DNA of 64,000 nucleotides from Chelativorans xinjiangensis (GTDB taxonomy: Bacteria; Pseudomonadota; Alphaproteobacteria; Rhizobiales; Rhizobiaceae), in assembly GCF_009812055.1 (NCBI RefSeq), contig NZ_WQNH01000002.1, forward strand, positions 186,001 through 250,000. Reading direction: 5' to 3'. The position numbers were made by a program, and so were the translations under genes. This document shows, in pieces, positions 32,712 to 41,713 of this stretch. Under the pieces are notes generated by a model, which was not told the DNA's origin, made no database searches, and saw only the letters and a program-made list of their open reading frames with translations. Numbering within the stretch: position 1 is the first letter of the stretch; each line of letters begins with the position of its first letter.

Positions 32712-33034
32712 TTCTTATCTCTTTCATAAGCGGCGCCGGGGTTTCGGCGCGCGAATCGGATTGCGGCAGGGCGCAACCTGCCGAAATGGGTTTTGGGTGA
32801 ACGACAAGGCGGCGGAGACGTGCTCCGCGCGGCTGCGCTGTCGCGCCCGAAGCGTTACCGCCCGGGGCTTTTCCCGCCTGCCGGTCCAAAGGGAACGTTA
32901 GGGAGAATGAGACGCAACCAGTCTCTTTGCGAGAAAGCCGGAGGGTCCGGCCCATGCGCCTATGGGGCCCATATGGCGTATGACGGGCGAAAGTGCAAAC
33001 GAATAATTGTGCGGCGCAAAAAAAGGCGCTCAGG

Positions 33035-33156
33035 CCAGTGGTGCGATCCTGACAGATGGTACCCATCTGTCAGGAAAAATCGCCCCACCGGATTAATAGC
33101 TTGTGGGCTGACTTTTCCAAACAGATGGGCACCATCTGTTTGGGTCAGACCACTGG
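33035..33156. repeat. RIME-like intergenic mosaic element, copy 2 (inverted)
   Basis: Same element as at 17,446-17,567, in reverse orientation: CCTGACAGATGG/CCATCTGTCAGG first, CCAAACAGATGG/CCATCTGTTTGG second, ends CCAGTGG and CCACTGG. Its end overlaps the last codons and stop of hmuV (33,145-33,156). The 5' neighbouring stretch 32,712-33,034 has no gene. Confidence 0.85.
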
Positions 33157-33939
33157 CACGGCCTGCGGCAGGACGAACGGCGTCGCCCCCGCCGGCACGG
33201 CGCCGACCTTCAACGGGCAGTCGAACACCTCCGACAGAAGCGCATCCTGCATCACCGCGTCCGGCGCTCCCGCCGCCGCGCGCGTGCCGCGGCGCATGAC
33301 GAGCACGTGTTCGGCGAAGGCGGCGGTGAGGTTCAAGTCGTGCAGGACGGCGACCACCCCTCCCCCGCGCGCCGCGAACTCGCGGGCGATCTTCATGACG
33401 AGAAGCTGGTGCTTGATGTCGAGGCTCGATACCGGCTCGTCGAGGATGAGGTAGCGGGGGCGGCCTTCGAGCACCGGCGCCCACACCTGGCATAGCACAC
33501 GGGCAAGCTGCACGCGCTGCTGCTCGCCGCCGGAAAGCTCCTGGTAGAAGCGGCCGGCGAAGCCGGAGAGGTCCACCTTGGCGAGCGCGCGTTCCGGCAG
33601 GTGCTCGTCCTGCCCGGCGAGCGCGCCCGAGCGCCCGCCCATCAGCCCCAGGCGGACGACCTCGCGCACCGTATAGGGGAAGGACAGCGCGACGGCCTGC
33701 GGCAGCACGGCGCGTGAGGCTGCCGCCTCCACCGGCTTCATCTGCGCCAGCTCGCGGCCGTTGAAGGTGATGCTGCCGCCATAGGGAAGATCGCCCGAGA
33801 GCGCCTTGACGAGCGTCGACTTGCCCGAACCGTTGGGGCCGACGATGGCCGTCACGCGGCCGGGCTCGGCGGTGAAGTCGACGCCGGAAAGGATGCGTGC
33901 GCGGCCGAGGGAGACGGTGACGTTGCGGGCTTCGATCAT
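33145..33939 (-). CDS. hmuV: Heme ABC transporter ATP-binding protein
   Basis: A 264-aa ATPase energising HmuU/HmuT-mediated heme import across the inner membrane. Walker A GPNGSGKST (34-42), signature ELSGGEQQRVQLARVLCQ, Walker B YLILDEPVSSLD, switch His in VLHDLN. The 'CQVWAPVLEGRPRYLILDEP' insert is typical of HmuV. The final codons (VPVV, stop) are made of RIME-element DNA, so the C-terminus may be remodelled by insertion. 9 bp from hmuU. Confidence 0.93.
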   Translation of the reverse strand: MIEARNVTVSLGRARILSGVDFTAEPGRVTAIVGPNGSGKSTLVKALSGDLPYGGSITFNGRELAQMKPVEAAASRAVLPQAVALSFPYTVREVVRLGLMGGRSGALAGQDEHLPERALAKVDLSGFAGRFYQELSGGEQQRVQLARVLCQVWAPVLEGRPRYLILDEPVSSLDIKHQLLVMKIAREFAARGGGVVAVLHDLNLTAAFAEHVLVMRRGTRAAAGAPDAVMQDALLSEVFDCPLKVGAVPAGATPFVLPQAVPVV

Positions 33940-33948
33940 GGTTTTTTC

Positions 33949-35046
33949 CTAAAGATCGAGGATGCCGCGGCGACGCAGGAGCACCCACAGGAAGAAGGGA
34001 GCGCCGAAGACGGCGGTGACGATGCCGATGGGCAGTTCGGCCGGCGCGACGACGGTGCGGCTGACGGCGTCGGCGAGGAGAAGCAGGCTGGCGCCGAGGA
34101 GGGCCGCGGCCGGCAGCAGGTAGCGGTGGTCGGGGCCGATGACGAGCCTGAGCAGATGCGGCACGACGATGCCGACGAAGCCGATGCCGCCGGAAACGGC
34201 GACGGCCGCGCCCGTGGCCGCGGCGACGGCGAGGATGGCGGTGTTCTTCATGCGCTGGACGGGGATGCCGAGATGGCGGGCCGAGGCCTCGCCGAGCGCC
34301 AGGGCGTTGAGGCCGCGGGCAAGGAAGGAGGAGGAGGCGAGCGCCAGCACGATGATGGGACCGGCCGACCCGATCTTGCTCCATGTCGCCCCGCCGAGGG
34401 AGCCGAGCTGCCAGAATGTGAGGTCGCGCAGCTGCCGGTCGTCGGCCATGTAGATGAGGATACCCGACAAGGCCATCGCCAGCGCCGCCAGCGCGATGCC
34501 GGCAAGAAGCATGGTGGCGATCGACGTCTGCCCCTGCCGCGTGGCCACGCGATAGAGCAGCAGGGTCGTCACCAGCCCGCCGATAAACGCCGCCAGCGGC
34601 AGCGCATAGATGCCGAACAGGCCGACGAAGGGACCGAGCACCGTGCCGCCCAGGACGATGACGGTGATGGCGCCCAGGCTCGCCCCCGCCGACACGCCGA
34701 CAATGCCCGGATCGGCCAGGGGATTGCGGAACAGCCCTTGCATGAGGGCGCCGGAGACGGCGAGTGCGGCACCGACGAGGATGCCGAGCGCGACGCGCGG
34801 CAGGCGGATTTCGTAGACGATGAGCCGGTCGCGCGCCGACAGCGCCGCCTCCTCGCTGGGATGGAACCAGCCCTTGATGACGCCGAGGACGGAGGCATCC
34901 GAGGCGCCGGTGGCGGTGCTGATCGCCGCGACAACGACAAGCGCCGCGACAAGAAGCGCGATCGCCAGCCGCGCCCGCGCCGAGCGGTCGCCCGCAGGGG
35001 CGGCATCGAGATGCCGGAAGGAGATCATCCGGGCCGAAAGAGACAT
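33949..35046 (-). CDS. hmuU: Heme ABC transporter permease (FecCD family)
   Basis: A 365-aa permease with about ten TM helices: RLPRVALGILVGAALAVSGA, LMQGLFRNPLADPGIVGVSA (the FecCD PLADPxxLGVxxGA motif), and LGEASARHLGIP. Works as a dimer with HmuV and receives heme from HmuT. Located between hmuT and hmuV in the leftward operon; a 285-bp gap with an inverted repeat separates it from hmuT. Confidence 0.93.
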   Translation of the reverse strand: MSLSARMISFRHLDAAPAGDRSARARLAIALLVAALVVVAAISTATGASDASVLGVIKGWFHPSEEAALSARDRLIVYEIRLPRVALGILVGAALAVSGALMQGLFRNPLADPGIVGVSAGASLGAITVIVLGGTVLGPFVGLFGIYALPLAAFIGGLVTTLLLYRVATRQGQTSIATMLLAGIALAALAMALSGILIYMADDRQLRDLTFWQLGSLGGATWSKIGSAGPIIVLALASSSFLARGLNALALGEASARHLGIPVQRMKNTAILAVAAATGAAVAVSGGIGFVGIVVPHLLRLVIGPDHRYLLPAAALLGASLLLLADAVSRTVVAPAELPIGIVTAVFGAPFFLWVLLRRRGILDL

Positions 35047-35088
35047 GGATTAAACCTGCCGGGAGTATGGAAGTAAGTGGCGCCCGAG

Positions 35089-35186
35089 AACCCCCACCCC
35101 TCACCCCTCCCCTCAAGGGGGAGGGGGGCGGAGCCGTGCTCGACCTGCCTCCCTCCCCCTTGAGGGGAGGGATTGAGGGTGGGGGT
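35089..35186. repeat. GC-rich inverted repeat between hmuT and hmuU
   Basis: Arms 35,089-35,124 and 35,148-35,186 (CCCCACCC...CCTCCCCTCAAGGGGG-type) form a long stem around a 23-bp loop. Each arm also carries a small CCCTCAAGGGGG hairpin. In the hmu operon transcript it may slow processing or decay between the binding-protein and permease genes. The rest of the 285-bp gap (35,047-35,331) shows nothing. Confidence 0.7.
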
Positions 35187-35331
35187 CCGGCGAAGCCGAA
35201 CAAAGACTCCATCCACATGCGATACCCCCGCCTGGCGGGGGAGAAAGCAAATTCTTGGGTTTGGGCGGAAGCCCAAGTCCTTAGAATTTGCAAGAGAGGG
35301 GGTCATCGGCGGGTTTCCAACTCAATAACTT

Positions 35332-36240
35332 TCAGTTCGCCGCCGGCGGGCCGTAGAGGGCGGCGGCGAGGTCGCGGATGGCGCTGGCGGTGCGCGGGCC
35401 GAAGCCGAGGAGGTAGCCGCCGTCCATGCGCACGACCGCCCTGTCGCGGGCAGCCGGCGTCGGCGCGATGGCCGGATGGCTGAAAAGCTCTTCGTCGGCG
35501 GCCCCGTGGTCGCCGCCGCGGTCCATCATCAAGATGACGTCGGGCCGGGCCTCGGCCACCGCTTCCTCCGAGACCTGCTTGTAGCCGGAGAACCCGTCGA
35601 CGGCGTTGACGCCGCCAGCCATGGCGATGATGCCGTCGGCGGCGGTGCCCTTCCCCGACGCCATGACGCGCCCGCCCTGCATGCTGAGGATGAAGAGCAC
35701 GCGCCTGGGCTCGGCAACGCCGTCCGTCAGGCGCTCGGCGGCGTCGATGTCCCGTTCCACCGTGGCGGCAAGCGCGTCCGCCTTCTCCGTCGCGCCGAGG
35801 GCGGCGCCGACGAAGCGGATCTTGCGCAGGATGCCTTGGCGGTCGAAGGTTTCGGGCACCACGACGAGCGGCACGCTGGCCTTTTCCAGCACCTCCATGG
35901 CCTCGGGCGGGCCGCTGCCCTCCAGCGCCAGGATGGCGCTCGGCGTGACCGAAAGCACGCCCTCCGGCGAAAGGGCGCGCATGTAGCCGACGTCGGGCAG
36001 GTCTTGCGCCTCGGGCGGGAAAGTGCCGGTCGAATCACGCGCCACGAGGCGCCCTTCCTCGCCCAGCGCATAGACGATCTCCGTCAGCGAGCCGCCGATG
36101 GAAACGAGGCGCGAGGCGTCCTCGAAGGGCGGGGGGAGGTCTTCGGCGGCGTGGGTGGGCGTGGCCAGGAGAGCGGCGGCGATGAGGGCGGCGGCGATGA
36201 GGGCGGCGAAAAGGCGGAGGGGAACGGAATTATTCAACAT
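35332..36240 (-). CDS. hmuT: Periplasmic hemin-binding protein
   Basis: A 302-aa exported protein. The Sec signal (MLNNSVPLRLFAALIAAALI ... TPTHA) precedes AED. The class III binding fold shows RLVSIGGSLTEIVYALGEEG, LPDVGYMRALSPEGVLSVTP and DVILMMDRGG. YMRALSxEGVLS is the HmuT signature; the Tyr is a likely heme ligand. Carries heme from the outer-membrane receptor to HmuUV. 241 bp separate it from hmuS, with a palindromic repeat inserted. Confidence 0.92.
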   Translation of the reverse strand: MLNNSVPLRLFAALIAAALIAAALLATPTHAAEDLPPPFEDASRLVSIGGSLTEIVYALGEEGRLVARDSTGTFPPEAQDLPDVGYMRALSPEGVLSVTPSAILALEGSGPPEAMEVLEKASVPLVVVPETFDRQGILRKIRFVGAALGATEKADALAATVERDIDAAERLTDGVAEPRRVLFILSMQGGRVMASGKGTAADGIIAMAGGVNAVDGFSGYKQVSEEAVAEARPDVILMMDRGGDHGAADEELFSHPAIAPTPAARDRAVVRMDGGYLLGFGPRTASAIRDLAAALYGPPAAN

Positions 36241-36317
36241 AGCCTTTATCCTAGTGATCGCCTCTCGGAGGGGACCGCAGAGCCTTTGTCCTCGTCCACG
36301 CGTTGCTCCACAACCGG

Positions 36318-36455
36318 CGTCATCCCGGAAGCTGGAGCAAAGCGGAGGCTGTCCGGGACCCATTCTCGCCTCGCTGAAGCTCCGGCGAAGCGGGCCGGAA
36401 CGTGGACGAGTCACGGAATGGATCCCGGACAAGCCTTCGGCTTTCCGGGATGACG
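36318..36455. repeat. CGTCATCCCGG palindromic element (138 bp)
   Basis: Ends CGTCATCCCGGAA / TTCCGGGATGACG, with internal complementary blocks (CGGACAAGCCTTCGGCTTTCC-type hairpin; GTGGACGAGTCACGGAATGG). The same unit occurs at 27,777-27,914 (138 bp) and, internally shortened, at 28,201-28,309. Lies in the hmuS-hmuT gap, so it is transcribed within the operon. Confidence 0.8.
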
Positions 36456-36481
36456 CGCGGTCATAAGGAGTTCCCATAACT

Positions 36482-37540
36482 TCAAGCCGCCGAGGCCTGG
36501 GGCACGCGCGGCAGGTGTTCCATGAGGAAGCGCCATTCGCCGCGTTCGTCCTCGCCTTCCCGCCTTTTGCCGAAGAACTGGATGATGAGGCGGCCGTTGC
36601 CGTCGTAGGCTTCGAGCGAGGTGACGTGGCCGTCGCTGTTGGGCTTGCGCACCGACCACACCTCCATCACGTGGTCGAGCCTCAGATGCAGGTGGAAGGT
36701 CGGGTCCATGACGTTGAGCCACGGGCCCATCGTCTTCACATTGGCGATGGGGCCGGAATGGATCTGGATGCAGCCGCGGCTGCCGACGAAGCACATAATG
36801 GGGATTTCCTGCTGCACGGCATGGCTCATCATCGCCGGCAGCGCCCCTTCGTCGAGCCGCCAGGCGTACTCCTCGCCGATCATGCGCACGGCCTGCCGGC
36901 GCGAAAGCTTCAGCGTGCGCAGGATGCCGGCGAACTGGTGCACGTCGGTCATGGCGCTCCAGCGCTCGCGCAGCGTCTGCGTCACCGTGTCGTCGCTCTC
37001 GTGCGGCGGCCCGCTTTCCTTGACGGGCCCTACCTGCACCTCGGGGCTCTGGTCGGTCGAGGCCAGCGCCTCGATAAGGTTCTGGTAGGCGTAGAAATTC
37101 GAATCAGGCCGCAGGTGCACCTTGTGCGCCGCATCGCCCGCCTGGTCGAAGAACTGCAGGCTATGGCGCACGTCGTTGCCGTCCCGCTTCTCGACCGCGA
37201 AGGCGTGCGCCCATTGCGAGGGAAATATCCTCAGATCGATGTCCTTGCCGAGCACGATGGCGCTTTTGTCCATCGCCTTGGCATTCTCGTAGACGCCGAT
37301 CTTCTCGTGCACGGCGCTTTCGTTGCGCGTCAGCGCCATCACGTTGCCGACGGCCGGCATGCCGGCGAGAAAATCCGCCACGCGCGGGGCGACGCGCGTT
37401 GCACCGTGGCCGCAATGGGCGCCCACCAGCTCGGCTTCGGAAATGCCCAGGATCCGGGCAAGGTCGCGCTCGCGCATCTTCGGGTTCTCGGCGCGCTTGC
37501 GCCGGATGTCCTCGGGCTGAAGAGCCGTCTCCACCGTCAT
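36482..37540 (-). CDS. hmuS: Hemin-degrading/heme-transport factor HmuS
   Basis: A 352-aa cytoplasmic protein of the HmuS/HemS family, made of two similar halves (DIRRKRAENPKMRERDLARI start; FFDQAGDAAHKVHLRPDSNF; later half MTDVHQFAGILRTLKLSRRQ and CIQIHSGPIANVKTMGPWLN). It binds imported heme and hands it on or breaks it down. Start taken at ATG 37,540; a GTG at 37,558 overlapping the hemP stop (GTGA) would add six residues and implies coupling with hemP. Confidence 0.94.
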   Translation of the reverse strand: MTVETALQPEDIRRKRAENPKMRERDLARILGISEAELVGAHCGHGATRVAPRVADFLAGMPAVGNVMALTRNESAVHEKIGVYENAKAMDKSAIVLGKDIDLRIFPSQWAHAFAVEKRDGNDVRHSLQFFDQAGDAAHKVHLRPDSNFYAYQNLIEALASTDQSPEVQVGPVKESGPPHESDDTVTQTLRERWSAMTDVHQFAGILRTLKLSRRQAVRMIGEEYAWRLDEGALPAMMSHAVQQEIPIMCFVGSRGCIQIHSGPIANVKTMGPWLNVMDPTFHLHLRLDHVMEVWSVRKPNSDGHVTSLEAYDGNGRLIIQFFGKRREGEDERGEWRFLMEHLPRVPQASAA

Positions 37541-37554
37541 GTCCGCCACCGTGC

Positions 37555-37758
37555 TCACTTGTTGAGGATCAACTTGCCCTGCCGCGTGATCTTCAGGCGG
37601 TAGAACGATCCGGCATGCTCGATGGCGATCTCGCGGCGGCCGCAAAAAAGGTCGTCGCTGGTGACGGTGCGATCCGGGATTGCGCCGCTATTGCGAAAAT
37701 CGACGCCCTGACGGACGGGCACGGGCTGAATCCTGTCGGCCGAAATGTCGCTTCTCAT
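37555..37758 (-). CDS. hemP: Hemin uptake protein HemP
   Basis: A 67-aa HemP/HmuP family protein: MRSDISADRIQPVPVRQGVD then SDDLFCGRREIAIEHAGSFY and RLKITRQGKLILNK. S-x-x-LFxGxxExxIxHxGxxYxLRxTRxGKLILxK is the complete family signature. In rhizobia HmuP acts as a co-activator of heme-receptor expression. First gene of the leftward operon; an AGGAGAGAGGG ribosome-binding region precedes it. Confidence 0.92.
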   Translation of the reverse strand: MRSDISADRIQPVPVRQGVDFRNSGAIPDRTVTSDDLFCGRREIAIEHAGSFYRLKITRQGKLILNK

Positions 37759-37842
37759 GGTCTGAACCCTCTCTCCTCGTCACGTGAAATCTTCGCCCGC
37801 CCGCCCCGCCGCAACGGCGGAATATTTCGCACGGAGCATTTG

Positions 37843-37869
37843 TTGACAGAAAGTATCATGTTTTATAGA
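37843..37869 (+). promoter_or_regulatory. Heme-receptor promoter with RirA-type iron box
   Basis: TTGACA (37,843-37,848) and TATAGA (37,864-37,869) with a 15-bp spacer form the best promoter for the receptor gene. Overlapping it, TGA-N9-TCA (37,844-37,858) matches the iron-responsive operator (IRO) of RirA as known from Rhizobium and Sinorhizobium. Repression by RirA-Fe/S under iron-replete conditions is therefore expected. Confidence 0.6.
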
Positions 37870-37987
37870 CACTGCAATACCGGACAAATCAAGTCAACAA
37901 ATTAGCCCGCCGGAGGCAAGGCACGCCAGCAAGCCTGGATTTCAGGGCGAGCCAGCATCAGGCCGCGTGAACATCAGGGGTAAAGAG

Positions 37988-40153
37988 ATGAAGGGGCTAC
38001 TGGCTCGACACAGGACGGCGACGCTCGGCGGGGCGGCTGTTATGACCGTTCTTTCAATGCATGGTGCTGCGGCACAACAGGCCGCCGACAACGCGATCGG
38101 CGTCACCGCGCTGCAGCGGCTGGTGGTGGGCGCGGGCGTCGAGAAGGTGGCGATCGACACGCCGCAATCGGTGACCGTGGTCGACCAAGAGGACATCGAC
38201 GAGGAGCAGCCCATGACCGTGGGCGAGATGCTGAAGCGCGTGCCGGGCGTCAACACCTCCGGTTCCGACCGCCTCTTCGGCCAGACATTCAACATCCGCG
38301 GCATCGGCGCGCCCGAATCGGCCAATGAGGAAGGCCGCATCATCGTCACCGTCGACGGGGCGACGAAATATTACGAGCAATACCGAATGGGCGGCTTCTT
38401 CTCCGAGCCGGAGCTTTACAAGCGGGTGGAGGTGCTGCGCGGTCCCGCCTCCTCCACGCTCTACGGCTCGGGCGCGCTGGGCGGCGTCATCCGGTTCGAG
38501 ACCAAGGACGCCTCCGACTTCATCGCCGACGGCCAGAACGGCGCCCTGCGCCTGAAGAGCAGCTACAACTCCAACAAGGACGGCTGGCTCGGCTCCGTCA
38601 TCCTCGCCCAGCGCATGGGCGAGAACGCCGAGTTCCTGCTCACCGGCAACTATCGCCGCGCCGATTCTTATGAAACCGGCGACGGCAGCATCGTTCCCAG
38701 CTCCGATTTCGAGGCCTGGTCGGGCCTCGCCAAGGGCACGTTCAAGGTCGGCGACGAGGGAACGCTGCGGCTTTCCTACCAGCAGTGGGATTCGGACGCG
38801 GACGACCAGGACTACGCGCAGGTGGGCGGATCCGTCTCCGGCGGCACGGTGTCGGGTTTCGGCACGGTCGACCGCCACGTGATCGACAAGACGGCCGTCG
38901 TCTCTTATGAAAACCCGTTCTCGGACAACGACTGGCTCGACCTGAAGCTGTCGGCCTCCTTCTCCGACACGACTGTGGAGCAGAGGGATGCCTCCGGCAT
39001 TCCGCCCTTCGTCACCTGCGCCACCAGCGCTCTCTTCTGCGACACCGACTACGGTTACCAGACCTGGCAGTTCAACGCCGAGAATACCAGCGAGTGGCAC
39101 GGCGAGGGCTGGGAAAACTACCTCACCTACGGCTGGCAGACCGCCTATCAGATCCGCAGCGCCGAGGCGGTGGACCTCACGGGCACGCCGGCGGGCATCA
39201 CCTTCCACCCCGAGGGCGAGGACCTGAAGTCGGGCGTGTTCGTCCAGAACGAGTTCGTCTGGAACGAGCGGCTGACCCTCATCCCCGGCATGCGCATCGA
39301 CTGGCACCGGCTGTCGCCCGACGATTCGACCGGCCTCGGCGAGGCGGAGGAAGACTTCGCCTTCTCGCCCAAGATCGCGGCGCACTACCGCTTCAACGAC
39401 ACTTTCGCCATCTTCGGCTCCATCGCGCATACCGAGCGCTTTCCGACGATCGACGAAGTGTTCTCGACCGCCGGCTCGCGCACGGCCTATCTGCCGAGCT
39501 ATGACCTTAAGAAGGAGCGCTCGAACAATTTCGAGGCGGGCTTCGCCGTTTCCGGTTACGATCTGGCGCAGCCGGGCGACAGCCTGCAGATCAAGACGAC
39601 CGGCTTCTACAACCGCGTCAACGACCTCATCGACACCAACCCGGCGCTCGATGGGCAGACGGGCTTCGTCCCGGTGCCGGGCTATGTGAACATCGAAAGC
39701 GCCGAAATCTACGGCTTCGAGGTCGAGGCAGCCTACGACGCCGACCACGTCTTCGCCGAAGCGGGCTACTCCTATGTGGTCGGCAAGGACCGGGACACGG
39801 GCGACTATCTGACCACCATCGCCCCGCACGAACTGTCCCTGACGCTCGGCGGCAAATTGCCCCAGCACGACCTGCGCTTCGGCTGGAGGACGCGCATCGT
39901 GGCCGCACCACAGGACCGGGCGCGGCGCTCGTCGGAGGCCAATTGGACCGAAAGCTCGCGCCGCTTCGCCAACTCCTTCGACGTCCACGACGTCTTCCTG
40001 ACCTGGAAGCCGGACGACGGGAAGTTTGCCGGCTGGGAGGCGGAGGTCGGCGTCGATAACATCTTCGACAAACAGTACAAGGAGTTCCTCCACAACGATG
40101 CCGCCAAGGGCCGGACCTTCAAGGTCTCGCTGGCCAAGCAGTTCGGGTGGTGA
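37988..40153 (+). CDS. TonB-dependent heme/hemoglobin outer-membrane receptor
   Basis: A 721-aa receptor. Signal peptide to AAAQQ; TonB-box-like segment TALQRLVVGAG; plug domain with SVTVVDQEDIDEEQPMTVGE, LKRVPGVNTSGSDRLFGQTF and NIRGIG, VEVLRGPASSTLYGSGALGG. The barrel follows, with FGSIAHTERFPTIDEVFST (the FRAP/heme-receptor-like loop) and a C-terminal KVSLAKQFGW ending in the Trp typical of porin-like barrels. Imports heme with the TonB-ExbBD system encoded downstream. Start ATG 37,988; GTG 37,967 is unlikely. Confidence 0.93.
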   Translation: MKGLLARHRTATLGGAAVMTVLSMHGAAAQQAADNAIGVTALQRLVVGAGVEKVAIDTPQSVTVVDQEDIDEEQPMTVGEMLKRVPGVNTSGSDRLFGQTFNIRGIGAPESANEEGRIIVTVDGATKYYEQYRMGGFFSEPELYKRVEVLRGPASSTLYGSGALGGVIRFETKDASDFIADGQNGALRLKSSYNSNKDGWLGSVILAQRMGENAEFLLTGNYRRADSYETGDGSIVPSSDFEAWSGLAKGTFKVGDEGTLRLSYQQWDSDADDQDYAQVGGSVSGGTVSGFGTVDRHVIDKTAVVSYENPFSDNDWLDLKLSASFSDTTVEQRDASGIPPFVTCATSALFCDTDYGYQTWQFNAENTSEWHGEGWENYLTYGWQTAYQIRSAEAVDLTGTPAGITFHPEGEDLKSGVFVQNEFVWNERLTLIPGMRIDWHRLSPDDSTGLGEAEEDFAFSPKIAAHYRFNDTFAIFGSIAHTERFPTIDEVFSTAGSRTAYLPSYDLKKERSNNFEAGFAVSGYDLAQPGDSLQIKTTGFYNRVNDLIDTNPALDGQTGFVPVPGYVNIESAEIYGFEVEAAYDADHVFAEAGYSYVVGKDRDTGDYLTTIAPHELSLTLGGKLPQHDLRFGWRTRIVAAPQDRARRSSEANWTESSRRFANSFDVHDVFLTWKPDDGKFAGWEAEVGVDNIFDKQYKEFLHNDAAKGRTFKVSLAKQFGW

Positions 40154-40155
40154 TC

Positions 40156-40590
40156 ATGGGGCGTGCTGCACGGATATCTTCGAGCCTGGCGATGGCGCTT
40201 CTTTTGACGGCGGGCGCCCTTACCGCCGGCGCCCAGGAAGGCGGCGAGCCGCCTTCCCTCTCCCTCGAGCTCAACGGGGCGGAGGCGACGGAGCGCGGCT
40301 GCCGGCTGACCTTCGTCGCCGCCAACCGGCTGGGTGAGGACATCGACCGGGCCGCCTACGAGGTGGCGCTGTTCGGCACGGACGGGCTGGTCAAGCGCCT
40401 GACGGTGCTCGACTTCAAGGACCTGCCCGACGGCCAGACCAAGGTGCGCCAGTTCGACCTTCCCGACATCGACTGCGAAGGGCTCGGCCGCGTCCTTATC
40501 AACGGGGCGACGGCCTGCGAGGGCGGCGAGAACGCCTGTATGGACGCACTCAAGACCGAAACGCGCGGCAGCGTCGCCTTCGGCACCTGA
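40156..40590 (+). CDS. Exported protein of the heme locus (144 aa)
   Basis: Signal peptide MGRAARISSSLAMALLLTAG ... AGA, then a beta-rich domain: LSLELNGAEATERGCRLTFV, AAYEVALFGTDGLVKRLTVL and DLPDGQTKVRQFDLPDIDCE. Four Cys (GCRL, DCEG, ACEG, ACMD) may form two disulfides. Such Tat/Sec-exported proteins occur between the heme receptor and exbB in several Rhizobiales; I know no demonstrated function. The ATG lies 3 nt after the receptor stop. Confidence 0.75.
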   Translation: MGRAARISSSLAMALLLTAGALTAGAQEGGEPPSLSLELNGAEATERGCRLTFVAANRLGEDIDRAAYEVALFGTDGLVKRLTVLDFKDLPDGQTKVRQFDLPDIDCEGLGRVLINGATACEGGENACMDALKTETRGSVAFGT

Positions 40591-40633
40591 ACATTCGAGC
40601 AAGCAGACAAGCCAGCGAAAGGACAAGACAAAG

Positions 40634-41335
40634 ATGCCCGCCGGACTGTTCGATACCATCGCCTCCTTCCTGACGCTGGGCGGCCCCGTGGTCGCCCTCT
40701 TAATCGCCCTGTCGGTCTTCGCGCTGGCGCTCATCCTTCTGAAGCTCGTGCAATTCTGGCGCGAGCGCGTCGGCCGGCACGGCCGCGCCGAGCGCGCGCT
40801 CCACGCCTGGTTCCACGACGGCTACGGCGAGGCGCGCGGCCACCTTGAAGGCGACCGCTCGCCGGCGGGCAGCGCGCTTGCCGCCTGCATGCGCCTTGCC
40901 GCCCTCAGGAACGTGCCGAAAGCCGAGATCGAGGACGATGTGGGCCGCATCGCGCTGACCCGCCTGCACGACCTGCAGCGCGGCTTCCGGGCGCTCGACG
41001 CCATCGCCCAGGTGGCGCCGCTGCTCGGCCTGTTCGGCACGGTGCTCGGCATGATCGAGGCCTTCCGCCAGCTCCAGGAGGCGGGCAACGCGGTCGACCC
41101 GTCGCTTTTGGCCGGCGGCATCTGGGTGGCGCTGCTCACCACGGCGACGGGCCTTGCCGTCGCCATGCCCGTCTCGCTGGTGCTCACCTGGTTCGAGACG
41201 CGGCTGGAAAACGAGCGCGTGGCGATCGAGACCATGACCGGCGCGGTGCTTTCGCACGGCGTTGAAAGCCGCGGGCGGGAGCGGGCGGCAGACGGAGCGC
41301 TGGATGCGGTCGCGGGGGTCGGCCATGCGCATTGA
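40634..41335 (+). CDS. exbB: ExbB (MotA/TolQ/ExbB proton channel family)
   Basis: A 233-aa inner-membrane protein with three TM helices: FLTLGGPVVALLIALSVFAL (N-terminal), AQVAPLLGLFGTVLGMIEAF and LLAGGIWVALLTTATGLAVA. The latter two match the ExbB pentamer pore helices (GLLGTVxGMI; ALxTTxxGL). With ExbD it feeds proton-motive force to TonB for heme receptor cycling. Overlaps exbD by 11 bp. Confidence 0.94.
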   Translation: MPAGLFDTIASFLTLGGPVVALLIALSVFALALILLKLVQFWRERVGRHGRAERALHAWFHDGYGEARGHLEGDRSPAGSALAACMRLAALRNVPKAEIEDDVGRIALTRLHDLQRGFRALDAIAQVAPLLGLFGTVLGMIEAFRQLQEAGNAVDPSLLAGGIWVALLTTATGLAVAMPVSLVLTWFETRLENERVAIETMTGAVLSHGVESRGRERAADGALDAVAGVGHAH

Positions 41336-41708
41336 CCTTGCCGCCGCCCGCCGCCGCCCGCTGCCGCTGACGCCGCTGATCGACGTCATCTTCCTGCTCC
41401 TGCTCTTTTTCATGCTGTCCTCCACCTTCGTGCGCTTCGCAGAGGTGGAGGTGACCGGCGGGGCAGCCTCCGCCGGCACGGCCGCCGAGGCGCCGGACGT
41501 GCTGATCCGCCTCGACGGCGGCGATTGGCAGGTGAACGGCGTTTCCGCAGGCGCCGACGAGGCGGTGACCGAACTGAAACGTTTGCAGGAACGAGGTGCC
41601 GCACGCGCCGTTCTCCTGGTGCGCGGCGAGGTGACCTCACAGGAGCTCGTCACGGCGATCGAACGCATCCGAGGCGAGACGACCCTTGACCTTACCGTCG
41701 CGAGGTGA
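41325..41708 (+). CDS. exbD: ExbD (canonical, membrane Asp present)
   Basis: A 127-aa biopolymer-transport protein: one N-terminal TM helix (LTPLIDVIFLLLLFFMLSST) with the essential Asp20, followed by a periplasmic ferredoxin-like domain (APDVLIRLDGGDWQVNGVSA; AVLLVRGEVTSQELVTAIER). Partner of ExbB in the heme locus. Its stop is overlapped by the next exbD-like gene. Confidence 0.93.
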   Translation: MRIDLAAARRRPLPLTPLIDVIFLLLLFFMLSSTFVRFAEVEVTGGAASAGTAAEAPDVLIRLDGGDWQVNGVSAGADEAVTELKRLQERGAARAVLLVRGEVTSQELVTAIERIRGETTLDLTVAR

Positions 41709-41713
41709 ATGCC

